From NCBI GenBank assembly GCA_048296855.1, contig CP182631.1: DNA of 64,000 nucleotides; one strand, written 5' to 3'. Within the stretch, counting starts at the first letter, position 1. Each line of letters opens with the position of its first letter. Shown here piece by piece: positions 28,000-36,435 of the stretch. Made by a program: the position numbers and the translations under genes. The DNA comes from Pseudocolwellia sp048296855. GTDB taxonomy: Bacteria; Pseudomonadota; Gammaproteobacteria; Enterobacterales; Alteromonadaceae. The notes below the pieces were generated by a model. That model saw only the letters and a program-made list of their open reading frames with translations, had not been told where the DNA came from and did no database searches.

Positions 28000-28106
28000 C
28001 TATTCAGCAATAAACCGCACTAACATTAACGTTAAGTTTTCGTGGCGAGATTTATCTGGCCATACAGCATAATACCCAATAGGGCTAATACCAAAGGCAT
28101 TAATTA
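28000..28106 (-). pseudogene. C-terminal remnant of a LysR-family regulator gene
   Basis: Read on the minus strand this stretch encodes GISPIGYYAVWPDKSRHE and ends LMLVRFIAE then a stop at 28000-28002. The PIGYYAVWP pattern followed by an FI-rich end is typical of the last 30 residues of LysR-type regulators. The upstream part of the gene is missing and is replaced by the dispersed repeat beginning about 28089, so this looks like a gene truncated by repeat insertion or recombination. Confidence 0.6.
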
Positions 28107-28222
28107 ATTGACCTATTTTAGATGAAGAATAAATGCTCAAATACACAGGTTCATCGTTCCAGACTGAACCTAAGCATCTACTTCCTGTAGGTGAAGCATT
28201 TATTTTAATAAGGAGTGCTCTA
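28089..28222. repeat. Dispersed ~135-bp repeat, copy 2
   Basis: This is the second copy of the repeat at 18080-18214. Here the internal inverted repeat is better preserved: AGAATAAATGCT (about 28127) faces GCATTTATT (about 28196). It abuts the LysR remnant, and one end of the repeat appears to overlap the last recognisable codons of that gene. Confidence 0.75.
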
Positions 28223-28299
28223 TCGGTTAATGCCGATATTTAGTTAAATACTACGTAATATAAAATATTATTTTCTGCTTTGGGTTAAATACATAATAG

Positions 28300-28653
28300 T
28301 TAGAATAACCAGCTTGTTGGGTTTTCAATAGCTCTGTTAGAGTCAAGTGCTTTAAGTCCTTTTACTGAACGTATAATTAACCATACAATCCAAAATAAAA
28401 GAATAAACCAACCAATTAATACTAACGAAAGTAGTGAGCCTAAAAACATATAAAGAGCGCCAATCCAAAAGGTTCGGATCTGAAATTGGTAATGTGTTTT
28501 TAACCATTGTGAAGCGTCATCTTTATTCACATAAGCCATAACTACGCCAATTACTCCGGTGATACCAAAGAAAAGCCCAATCAAATAAAGTATGTAAACT
28601 ATTTTGGCGGGATTTTTATTAGTTGGATCATTTTCAATTATTTCTTCGCTCAT
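28300..28653 (-). CDS. DUF4870-type small membrane protein
   Basis: A 117-residue protein with about three hydrophobic segments (residues 18-40, 60-80 and 82-98). The THYQFQIRTFWIGALY segment and the N-terminal YLIGLFFGITGVIGVVMAYVNKDDA match the DUF4870 pattern, a family of small inner-membrane proteins of unknown role. It stands alone with a ribosome binding site (AAGGAT) before its ATG. A repeat-rich stretch lies on both sides. Confidence 0.75.
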   Translation of the reverse strand: MSEEIIENDPTNKNPAKIVYILYLIGLFFGITGVIGVVMAYVNKDDASQWLKTHYQFQIRTFWIGALYMFLGSLLSLVLIGWFILLFWIVWLIIRSVKGLKALDSNRAIENPTSWLF

Positions 28654-28771
28654 CTTATATCCTTTGAAAAATAGGCTTAGTTATTGATTATATTATGATG
28701 ATGTTAAATTAAAACTAATGCAAATGATAACTAAGGCCTGCTGAACTTTCGAGTATGATTTTCGTTCAATT

Positions 28772-28945
28772 TAAAAGCGTTTTAGTCACAGGTTTTACGT
28801 TCCAAACAAAACCTAAGTACCTGCATCCGTGCAGGCAAGGCAAACGTTTTGTCACATAGTCATTCTATGTAAAAAAGGTTTACAGATTATATGCTCCCAT
28901 GTAGGCAACGAAGAATAAATCGCTTTTAAATGAACCCTTGGGCAG
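28772..28945. repeat. Inverted-repeat element, distant relative of the 18/28 kb repeat
   Basis: TTCAATTTAAAAGCG at about 28772 faces CGCTTTTAAATGAAC at about 28930 as terminal inverted repeats. The interior (CACAGGTT..ACGTTCCA..CCTAAGTACCTGCATCCGTGCAGGCAAGGCA) resembles the core of the dispersed 135-bp repeat. GTTTTACGTTCC, a CACAT/ATGTG-rich hairpin and a 'CATTCTATG' core are also seen. No reading frame is evident, and the rest of the gap to 29195 holds only the promoter of the cupin gene. Confidence 0.5.
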
Positions 28946-29195
28946 CGCCTGTTTGATATTTCTACATCGTTATAGTGATTTTATGTGGAACGACCACACA
29001 TCAATCACTATGTCTCGTATAAAAATCAAATAGACTGCGGCAAAAATATACCTGAAAGGTCAACAGACCTAAGTTTGCATTATTCTTTATCGTTTTATCA
29101 ATACAATCTCAACCAAAAAATTTGACTATAAGTGGTTTTACGTTATTTTAAATTGTTGTTTATTGTTAATTTCAAAAGAAACTACAGGGGATGTT

Positions 29196-29678
29196 ATGGA
29201 TAAATATATAATAACTAAAGAAGAGATAGATGAGTTTCAAGGTCTATCTAAAACTCATTTTTTGAACGATAACGCTAAACGAATTAATAAGTCGCTTGGC
29301 GATTTAACTGGTCTAACTGGCTTTGGTATTCATATTATTGAAGTTAAGCCAGGTCATGAGTCAACTGAGTTTCATAAACATTACCATGAGGATGAATGTG
29401 CTTATATTCTGGAAGGTTCTGCAGAGGCGGTAATTGGCGATGAAAAATTTACTGTAAAAGCTGGAGATTTTATTGGATATCGTGCTGGTGGCGAAGCGCA
29501 TTTGCTACGTAATAACAGTAATACAGTTTTGAAGTGCTTGGTAGTTGGGCAACGATTAGAGCACGATGTAGGTGATTACCCTAAGCTCAATAAACGTATT
29601 TATCGTCAAAAGAATATGCCTTGGAATCTTGTAGATATTGATAATGTTTACGAGCCTAATGGTGGTAAAAAAATATAA
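29196..29678 (+). CDS. Cupin-domain protein
   Basis: A 160-residue single-domain cupin. Metal ligands of cupin motif 1 are visible in HKHYHEDECAYILEG (two His and a Glu, about residues 58-72), and motif 2 is GDFIGYRAGGEAHLLRN (His about 103). Such proteins are often small-molecule binders, isomerases or oxygenases; the substrate is not visible. I set the start at the ATG at 29196, which follows AGGGGA, rather than the upstream TTG at 29163. It converges on the oxidative pentose operon with an 18-base gap but is not part of it. Confidence 0.8.
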   Translation: MDKYIITKEEIDEFQGLSKTHFLNDNAKRINKSLGDLTGLTGFGIHIIEVKPGHESTEFHKHYHEDECAYILEGSAEAVIGDEKFTVKAGDFIGYRAGGEAHLLRNNSNTVLKCLVVGQRLEHDVGDYPKLNKRIYRQKNMPWNLVDIDNVYEPNGGKKI

Positions 29679-29695
29679 AGTTTGAAGTTGTCCGG

Positions 29696-30664
29696 TTAAT
29701 ACCCCGATTCTTTATCAACTACATTTCTAAGCTCAGCACCTTGTTCATACAAGGCTAGGTTGTCTAACGCTACATCTCGCCATGTTTGTATTACATCGTT
29801 ATAGGTGCCGCCTACGTGTGGGGTAATAAGTAAATTAGGCGCTGTCCATAAAGGTGATTCTTTATTTAATGGCTCTTCTATGGTTACATCGATTGCTGCA
29901 CCTTTTAGTTGTCCTGTTGTTAAAGCATTAACCAAGGCCGTTTCGTTAACGGCATTTCCACGACCAATATTAAAGAAAAATCCTGGCTCTGGCATGGCTT
30001 CAAAAAACGCATCATTAAATAAATGCGTTGTTTCGTCGGTGCGCGGTAAGCAGGTAATAACGATATTAGCTTGCTGAGCTGCTAGGTTTAGCTCGTCGAT
30101 ACTATAAAGTTTACTTATATTGTTAACGCTTTTACTGATGTTTTTACGCACGCCAATAATGTTAACGCCAAAAGGGATTAAGCGATTAATAATAGCTAAG
30201 CCCACCGAACCAAGCCCGACCACTAAAACGGTTTTACCACGAAGTTGAAACAAGTTGTCGCAGTTGGTAAGGCTGGTTTGCTGCCATTGTTTTTTATTTT
30301 GGCTATTAACAAACTGTGGAATACCGCGGGTAATACTGAGTACTAACGCCATTAGGTGATCAGCAACAACATCGTGATGATCATCTGAACAGTTGGTTAA
30401 TAAAAAGGGAGCTTGAATTAAATTAGGGTGACTATTTAGCCACTCAACTCCTGTTCCAAATTGTTGGAACCAAATTAGCTTCGGGAGTGAAGCTAAATAC
30501 TCTCTTGGAAAATCCCCTAAAACTATGTTGATGTCAGAAGCGTTTTCTAAAACAAGGTTAATATTTGTAGTTATTAGAACGTCTCTGTTTCCGGCATATT
30601 CATGTAGTTTTATGTTGGCAGCCGTGTCCATAAACTTAGCGTCTATCCACATTAAAAGTTTCAT
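29696..30664 (-). CDS. D-2-hydroxyacid dehydrogenase family protein
   Basis: A 322-residue NAD-binding dehydrogenase. The Rossmann motif VLVVGLGSVGLAII is near residue 145, with the conserved Arg in TCLPRTDET, Glu in TIEEPLNKE and His in LLITPHVGG (about 289). Members reduce 2-keto acids such as glyoxylate, hydroxypyruvate or phenylpyruvate. It is the last gene of the oxidative operon, 12 bases after the transporter. A job in reducing a 2-keto intermediate or by-product (for example glycolate/glyoxylate from a Dahms-type branch) is possible but not shown. Confidence 0.83.
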   Translation of the reverse strand: MKLLMWIDAKFMDTAANIKLHEYAGNRDVLITTNINLVLENASDINIVLGDFPREYLASLPKLIWFQQFGTGVEWLNSHPNLIQAPFLLTNCSDDHHDVVADHLMALVLSITRGIPQFVNSQNKKQWQQTSLTNCDNLFQLRGKTVLVVGLGSVGLAIINRLIPFGVNIIGVRKNISKSVNNISKLYSIDELNLAAQQANIVITCLPRTDETTHLFNDAFFEAMPEPGFFFNIGRGNAVNETALVNALTTGQLKGAAIDVTIEEPLNKESPLWTAPNLLITPHVGGTYNDVIQTWRDVALDNLALYEQGAELRNVVDKESGY

Positions 30665-30676
30665 TGTTGTACTGCC

Positions 30677-32017
30677 TTATTCGGTGGTTGTGTTCATTGT
30701 TTTTGACCATGTGTAGTCAAGTTTATAAAAATTCAATAATACGTACGCAATTAAAGCACCAATAGCTGGGCTAGCAGCAAAGATAATAATAATGCCATCA
30801 AGTGAATACTGAGTTTGTTCTACATTGGCTTGATAACCATATCCTGCAAGCATCCAACCCGTTAGTGCTCCACCAATAGCAATACCAAATTTTAAGCTAA
30901 GTAAGTGTCCTGAAACACTCATTGCCATAGGGCCATTGCCAGACTTCTTCAAACTATAATCTACAGTGTCAGGTACTGCTGAGAACAATAATGGAATAAA
31001 TATCATATGAAAAAACTGTGTTATTAGCGTAACAGAAAGAGCTAGGTATACTTTGTCTGCAGGTACAAAATAAAGTATGGCACTCGTTGTTGCTATACCT
31101 AAACAAGCAATTTTCATTAACTTAACTTTACATATAAACTTTATAGCCCAATTCGACATTAAAGCACCTAATATGCCACCAAACATACTGACGGTAATGA
31201 ACAAGCTTACAAGCTCTTCATGTTTTAGATAGTAGGTAACGTAATACGCCATAACACCGCCACGCATAGCTACAGTAATCAATACAACAAAAGTGACTGC
31301 GGCTAATACGCGCCATTGATCATTTTTTAATACAGCAAATATATCAGTTTTAATTGGAGCATTTTCGGTAACTTCTTGCGCACGTTCTTTCGTAAAAAGA
31401 AAACATGCGATAAAACAAGCCATAGCAACTAACGACAACACTGTCATCGCTAAAGTAAAACCAAGTTGTTCATCGCCTTGGCCAAAATAAGCAACAAGGG
31501 GCAGAGTAAGTAGGGCAACAATAAGTCCGCCCGCTTTAGCCATAGCGAAACGCCAAGCTTGCACTGAGGCTCTTTCTTGTATGTCTGTTGTGAGTATTCC
31601 ACCTAATGCGGAGTAAGGAATATTAATGGCCGTGTACGCTAGCATCATTAAAGAATAGGTAATGTAAGCGTATATAAGTTTATTTGCATGAGACGTATCA
31701 GGCGTTATAAAAGCAATAATGGTGAGTAATGAAAAAGGTATCGCCATCCATAATAAGTATGGACGATAACGGCCCCAACGAGATTTTGTTCTATCAGCTA
31801 AAGCACCCATAAGAGGATCGGTTATTGCGTCGAATGCTCGTACAACTAACATTAACGTACCGGCTTCTGCTGCGGTAATTCCGAATACGTCAGTGTAATA
31901 AAACATCATAAAGGCGATAACAACTTGGAAAACAATATTGCTACCAGTGTCACCTAAACCATAGGCGAGTTTTTCTTTGGTTGTTAACTTTGTTGTTAAA
32001 GGGGTTGTTGTTGCCAT
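30677..32017 (-). CDS. GPH-family sugar/cation symporter
   Basis: A 446-residue inner-membrane protein with twelve hydrophobic segments, of the glycoside-pentoside-hexuronide family. Characteristic segments are EKLAYGLGDTGSNIVFQVV at the N-terminus, FDAITDPLMGALADRTKSRWGRYRPY near residue 60 and PYSALGGILTTDIQERAS near residue 135. It resembles the second GPH symporter at 54295-55635 throughout. Position within the oxidative operon suggests import of xylosides, xylo-oligosaccharides or a pentonate. Confidence 0.9.
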   Translation of the reverse strand: MATTTPLTTKLTTKEKLAYGLGDTGSNIVFQVVIAFMMFYYTDVFGITAAEAGTLMLVVRAFDAITDPLMGALADRTKSRWGRYRPYLLWMAIPFSLLTIIAFITPDTSHANKLIYAYITYSLMMLAYTAINIPYSALGGILTTDIQERASVQAWRFAMAKAGGLIVALLTLPLVAYFGQGDEQLGFTLAMTVLSLVAMACFIACFLFTKERAQEVTENAPIKTDIFAVLKNDQWRVLAAVTFVVLITVAMRGGVMAYYVTYYLKHEELVSLFITVSMFGGILGALMSNWAIKFICKVKLMKIACLGIATTSAILYFVPADKVYLALSVTLITQFFHMIFIPLLFSAVPDTVDYSLKKSGNGPMAMSVSGHLLSLKFGIAIGGALTGWMLAGYGYQANVEQTQYSLDGIIIIFAASPAIGALIAYVLLNFYKLDYTWSKTMNTTTE

Positions 32018-32069
32018 GTTGGTTGTTCCTAGCTATTTATTATTATTGTTATTTTATGAGTACGTGTTT

Positions 32070-32570
32070 TTATTGTTTAATGGTCACGTTTTTACCTTTT
32101 GCTCTGGTAACAAAAAACTTCATTGGCACATCGCCTGTATTGAATATACCGTGCATGTCCCATGGCGATACGTACAGTACATCGCCAGCTTTAGCAGGTG
32201 TTTCAACCCCGTTTAATGTCCAAACACCCGAACCTTCTATAATTAATAAATATTCTTCGTCTTCGTGTTGATGAGCGGGATGAATTTCATGGCCTGGTTC
32301 AATTACGGCTATTCCAACAATGGCTTCTTTTGTTGTTGTGGTATCGCCCATAAAATAGGTATGGAACACACTGTGGTCGTATGGGGTTTTATGAGCGTTT
32401 TCAAAACTTACAATGCTTGATTGAATTGTTGCTTTTTGTTCTGTAGCTTTTTCAGTGTTGGCTGTGGTTTTATTGGGCGTAATTTCATTAGTAGCGATAG
32501 AAGAACATGCACTCGCTAATGTAAATGAAAGTGTTAAGCTAATAGCTTTTAAATATGTTTTATTGTTCAT
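32070..32570 (-). CDS. Cupin-domain lipoprotein
   Basis: A 166-residue protein with a signal peptide and probable lipobox (TLASACSS), a Thr/Lys-rich linker, then a cupin domain. Metal ligands are in HPAHQHEDEEYLLIIEG (about residues 98-114) and SPWDMHGIF (His about 142). Its first codons overlap the end of the lactonase gene by 11 bases, so translation is coupled. A periplasmic cupin inside a sugar-acid operon is unusual; it could act on an extracellular aldonate, lactone or acetylated sugar. The activity is unknown. Confidence 0.75.
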   Translation of the reverse strand: MNNKTYLKAISLTLSFTLASACSSIATNEITPNKTTANTEKATEQKATIQSSIVSFENAHKTPYDHSVFHTYFMGDTTTTKEAIVGIAVIEPGHEIHPAHQHEDEEYLLIIEGSGVWTLNGVETPAKAGDVLYVSPWDMHGIFNTGDVPMKFFVTRAKGKNVTIKQ

Positions 32571-33486
32571 GATTCAGTACCTTTTCTTGTGATAATGTGT
32601 GTTGGTATAAATTTTCTGCTCTGCCTTGCGTATTGGTTTTCACTGAAAACAAACAGCCAGCCAAAGGTTGTTTAGTTTTATCTTCATCAGACAAATATTC
32701 AGACGCTGTTGTTATAAATAAAGTATCTAAATTCTCACCACCAAAAATGCACTTAGTTACTTGTGCAACGGGTAACTGAATATGTTGCAGTAAAGTGCCG
32801 TCAGGTGAGTATTGGTTAACGCCCCAACCACCCCAAAGTGCAACCCATAAATTACCGTTTTTGTCTAAACACATACCGTCGGGATAGGTACCTTCTTTAT
32901 CAAAATGTAGAAAGGTTGAGCGACTTACAAAATTGCCTTTTGCATCAAGCTCGCAACGATATATTTTTTGATTAACTAAGGTGTCGGTGTGATACATAAC
33001 GCTTCCGTCAGCGGTAAAGCACGGGCCGTTAGTGCAATAGTAGTTATCGTCTTGCAGGCTTGGTTGTCCGGTTTCATCAAAGCGGTATAGCGAACCTAGG
33101 GCATTGTTCATAGGATCGTCAGTGTGCATAGTGCCAGCCCAAAATTGCCCATGAGTATCAACAGCGCCATCATTAAAGCGAATGGTTGAATAATCTAAGT
33201 CAGGCGCCGCTATTTTTTTGTGTACACCGTTGACCAGATCTAAAGCGTAAAAACCATCGTAAAATGTTCCCACTAAGGTGTTGTCAGTGGTAAAACCTAT
33301 ACTGGTTAAACTTTGTTGCAGTGGCCAAAATTTAGTCACGTTATTTTTATTGCGATAAACGATATTGCCTAAAATATCGGTCCAATAAAGGGCTTGCTCG
33401 GCAACCGACCAAATAACACCTTCGCCTATTCGACAATGGCTTTTGTGTACTAATTTGGCGTTCTCGTTAATGATTGGCTGAGACAT
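32560..33486 (-). CDS. SMP-30/gluconolactonase-family lactonase
   Basis: A 308-residue six-bladed propeller hydrolase. Metal ligands of the family are visible: Glu in CRIGEGVIWS (about 17), Asn in YYCTNGPCFTAD and Asp in GTYPDGMCLDKNG (about 201). In oxidative pentose routes such enzymes open xylono- or arabinono-lactone to the free acid. I prefer the second ATG at 33486, since AAGG lies directly against the first ATG (33492) but 6 bases from the second. It follows the semialdehyde dehydrogenase gene. Confidence 0.88.
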   Translation of the reverse strand: MSQPIINENAKLVHKSHCRIGEGVIWSVAEQALYWTDILGNIVYRNKNNVTKFWPLQQSLTSIGFTTDNTLVGTFYDGFYALDLVNGVHKKIAAPDLDYSTIRFNDGAVDTHGQFWAGTMHTDDPMNNALGSLYRFDETGQPSLQDDNYYCTNGPCFTADGSVMYHTDTLVNQKIYRCELDAKGNFVSRSTFLHFDKEGTYPDGMCLDKNGNLWVALWGGWGVNQYSPDGTLLQHIQLPVAQVTKCIFGGENLDTLFITTASEYLSDEDKTKQPLAGCLFSVKTNTQGRAENLYQHTLSQEKVLNHEQ

Positions 33487-33510
33487 ATACATCCTTAACT
33501 TTGATTTTTT

Positions 33511-33536
33511 AAAACCTTCCTTTTAGAGAAGGTTTT
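33511..33536 (-). other. Intercistronic hairpin in the oxidative operon
   Basis: AAAACCTTC (33511-33519) pairs with GAAGGTTTT (33528-33536) between the aldehyde dehydrogenase and lactonase genes. On the transcribed strand it is followed by A residues rather than T residues, so it is more likely an mRNA-stability element or weak attenuator than a terminator. Confidence 0.45.
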
Positions 33537-33568
33537 AAACGTTTTACAATAAACTATTGCAGGGCAGC

Positions 33569-35161
33569 TTAAATAGCGTTTGCAGTAAATTCGCCATTTA
33601 TGCGACGAACAATGTTATAAGGGTTGGTATCTTGTAACTCTGCGGGTAATAACTGTGCTGGTGTATTTTGGTAAGCAACAAAACGAGTGAATCTATGAAT
33701 TGCGTCAATACCAACACTGGTTGTAGCGCCATTTGATGAAGCAGGGTAAGGGCCACCATGATGCTGCGAGCCACAAACTTCTACACCAGTAGGAAAACCA
33801 TTAAAGATAATACGCCCCGTTTTTTGCTCCAGTAAAACAAGTAGTTCTTTAACTAAAGCGTTGTCTTCATCAACGGCGTGTATGCTGGCAGTTAAGTTAC
33901 CTTCTAATACTTTAGCTATTGCTAAAAATTCAATTTCATCGTCACATTCAACCACTAAAGTTGCAGGACCAAATACTTCATTTTGTAGTTGTGGATTTTG
34001 TAAGAAAGCACTTGCCGCTGTTTTTAATACAACGTTTGGTGATAGTAAAGCATTGTCTATTGACGAGGCTAAGCTGGTTTCATTTTTATTAACCCATTCA
34101 ACGTCACCACTTGTAATAAACTGTCCAACACCTTTTAAAAACGCTTGTCCGATACCTGCATTTAGCATTAAGCCTTTCGCATTAGCATTCATTGTTTCAG
34201 CTAAGGTACTAACAAAAGCGTCGTTCTTTTGAATAACAATAACGCCTGGCGATGTACAAAATTGGCCTGTTCCCATACATACAGAACCCGCAAGCGTTTG
34301 AGCAAGGGCTTCGCCCGATTTATCTAGTGTGTTTTTAGTGAAAAACATTGGGTTAACACTGCCCATTTCTGCATACACAGGAATAGGTTTAGCTCTTTTA
34401 GCTGCGGCGTCCATTATTGCTCGCCCACCTGCTAAAGAACCTGTAAAACCAACCGCTTCAGTAAATGGATGACAAACCAGTTGTACGGATAATGGAATAG
34501 CGTTGCCTTGCAATAACGAGAAAACACCTTTTGGAAGTTCACAGCGCGTAATCGCTTTACCAATAGCATAAGCCATGAGTTCGTTAGTCGCAGGATGAGA
34601 AGGATGACCTTTAACAACTACTGGATTACCCGCCGCAAGTGCTGAAATGGTATCGCCACCTAAGGTGCCAAAAGCAAAAGGAAAGTTAGAAGCACCAAAT
34701 ACAGCAACTGGCCCAATAGGCTTTAACATTTTACGTAGATCTGGTTTAGGTAAAGGAGCGCGATCAGGTATCGCGGTGTCAATACTGGCTTGTGTCCAAC
34801 TCGCTTTTTTAACGATTTGTGCAAAAGCATTAATTTGACCTGTAGTACGACCACGTTCGCCGGTTAATCTTGGTAAACCTAATCCAGATTCTTGGTCACA
34901 CACGTTAAGTAGTTGCTCGCCTAAAGCTTCAATTTCTTCAGCGATAGTAAGTAAAAATTCAGCACGTTTTTCTGGTGAAAGTTGGCTAAAAACAGGGTAG
35001 GCATCTTGCGCAGCTTGCATGGCATTATTTACGTCTGCTTCAAGACAATTATTATGATCAGCTAATAACGCTTGAGTAGCAGGGCTTTGTGCATTGAATG
35101 CAGCTCCTTGTGGAGTAACCCATGATCCGGCGATATATGATTGTTGTGTTAGCTTGTACAT
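33569..35161 (-). CDS. 2,5-dioxovalerate (2-oxoglutarate semialdehyde) dehydrogenase
   Basis: A 530-residue aldehyde dehydrogenase. The catalytic Cys is in GTGQFCTSPGV (about 302), the general-base Glu in VYAEMGSVNPMF (about 265), and the NAD-binding segment is VFGASNFPFAFGTLGGD near residue 155. The shape (FPFAFGTLGGDT, FCTSPG) matches the branch that oxidises 2-oxoglutarate semialdehyde to 2-oxoglutarate, the last step of the Weimberg and L-arabinose oxidative routes. It sits directly after the FAH-type dehydratase that would make its substrate. Assignment rests on both family and context. Confidence 0.88.
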   Translation of the reverse strand: MYKLTQQSYIAGSWVTPQGAAFNAQSPATQALLADHNNCLEADVNNAMQAAQDAYPVFSQLSPEKRAEFLLTIAEEIEALGEQLLNVCDQESGLGLPRLTGERGRTTGQINAFAQIVKKASWTQASIDTAIPDRAPLPKPDLRKMLKPIGPVAVFGASNFPFAFGTLGGDTISALAAGNPVVVKGHPSHPATNELMAYAIGKAITRCELPKGVFSLLQGNAIPLSVQLVCHPFTEAVGFTGSLAGGRAIMDAAAKRAKPIPVYAEMGSVNPMFFTKNTLDKSGEALAQTLAGSVCMGTGQFCTSPGVIVIQKNDAFVSTLAETMNANAKGLMLNAGIGQAFLKGVGQFITSGDVEWVNKNETSLASSIDNALLSPNVVLKTAASAFLQNPQLQNEVFGPATLVVECDDEIEFLAIAKVLEGNLTASIHAVDEDNALVKELLVLLEQKTGRIIFNGFPTGVEVCGSQHHGGPYPASSNGATTSVGIDAIHRFTRFVAYQNTPAQLLPAELQDTNPYNIVRRINGEFTANAI

Positions 35162-35196
35162 AAGTTAAATATTCCTAATTTGGTTCAGTTGGGCTG

Positions 35197-36384
35197 TTAA
35201 AGTAAGTTACGTTGGGCAAGGTTTTTAATTAGCGCGCTAATGCCAAACTCCCAAGGTGGAATTTGGTCTGAAAAGTGAACTTTGTTTTGTAAAGCGCCAA
35301 GCTTGCTGGCAGATATAACAACAAGATCGTCAGGTTTATGTGTAAAGCCTTTACCGGCTTCGTCTCTATCTTGTGTTGGTGTAAATAAAGTTCCGGTAAA
35401 TAGTGCAAAACCATCAGGGTATTGATGCGATGTTGAAATTGTTTGTGCGACAAGATCTTCAATGTCTCGGCTGATTTGCGTCATATCATTGGTGGCTTCA
35501 AGCTCGTAACCATCGTCGCCTTTTACCTTCAATGTTACTTGAGTTGATTTAACATCGTTAAGGGTAAAGGTTTCATCAAATAAACGAATAAATGGCCCAA
35601 TAGAACATGACGCATTGTTGTCTTTTGCTTTACCTAAAAGTAGAGCACTTTTACCTTCAATATCACGTAAGTTAACGTCGTTTCCTAACGTTGCCCCAAC
35701 AATGGCTCCTTGGTTGTTAACGGCAAGTACCATTTCAGGTTCAGGGTTATTCCAGCTTGATATAGGGTGAATACCGACTTGTGCACCCAAACCAACAGAC
35801 GACATAGATTGCGATTTAGTAAACACCTCAGCATAAGGGCCAATGCCTACTTCTAAGTATTGCGACCACATGTTTTCTTTGATCAATACTTCTTTTAGCT
35901 CTAATGCTTCAGGAGAACCGGGCACTAAATTTTCAATACTTGATCCTATGGTTTCATCAATTTTAGAACGTATACCTTTGGCAATTTCTGGGTTGCCGTT
36001 AGCTTTTTCTTCAATCACTCTTTCGATCATCGAACAAACAAAGGTAACGCCACAAGCTTTTATTGCTTGTAAATCAAACGGCGCTAAAAGGTGTAAATAG
36101 TCGGTATTACAAGGATGATTTATTGAGTTAGCGATAAGGGTTTCAACACGACCAATAACAGGAAAGTTACCTGCTAATAACTCTTGCTTAGTAATACCTT
36201 TATTAAGAATGTCAGAACAAGTTGGCGCTAATGAAGATAAGTCGTAAACGTTTGAGTCGTTCAACCAGATTGGCGACGGACCACCACAATTGGCTGTGCT
36301 TTTAGTTAACTTAGCCGGTATCCAAGCTCTACCAATTAAGGTGCCGGCATATTGATCTGATGGTAAATATTGCTCTAATTGCAT
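35197..36384 (-). CDS. FAH-family 2-keto-3-deoxypentonate dehydratase (XylX-like)
   Basis: A 395-residue member of the fumarylacetoacetate hydrolase family, close in length to Caulobacter XylX. It would dehydrate 2-keto-3-deoxy-D-xylonate (or L-arabinonate) to 2-oxoglutarate semialdehyde. The C-terminal catalytic fold is recognisable at EMVLAVNNQGAIVGATLGND near residue 211 and DLVAQTISTSHQYPDGFALFTGT near residue 315. It lies between the pentonate dehydratase and semialdehyde dehydrogenase genes, exactly the order of the pathway. Whether it takes the xylose- or arabinose-derived acid cannot be settled here, since the two share this intermediate type. Confidence 0.83.
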   Translation of the reverse strand: MQLEQYLPSDQYAGTLIGRAWIPAKLTKSTANCGGPSPIWLNDSNVYDLSSLAPTCSDILNKGITKQELLAGNFPVIGRVETLIANSINHPCNTDYLHLLAPFDLQAIKACGVTFVCSMIERVIEEKANGNPEIAKGIRSKIDETIGSSIENLVPGSPEALELKEVLIKENMWSQYLEVGIGPYAEVFTKSQSMSSVGLGAQVGIHPISSWNNPEPEMVLAVNNQGAIVGATLGNDVNLRDIEGKSALLLGKAKDNNASCSIGPFIRLFDETFTLNDVKSTQVTLKVKGDDGYELEATNDMTQISRDIEDLVAQTISTSHQYPDGFALFTGTLFTPTQDRDEAGKGFTHKPDDLVVISASKLGALQNKVHFSDQIPPWEFGISALIKNLAQRNLL

Positions 36385-36435
36385 AATAAGTATCTTATGT
36401 TTGTTCTAAGTTAAGTGTTAATTACCGGTGCCAAA

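Noticed and set aside
28021..28036. XylR-like palindrome TTAACGTTAA
   Set aside because: It lies inside the LysR pseudogene with imperfect arms (AACATTAACGTTAAGTT) and no promoter nearby, so it is probably chance.
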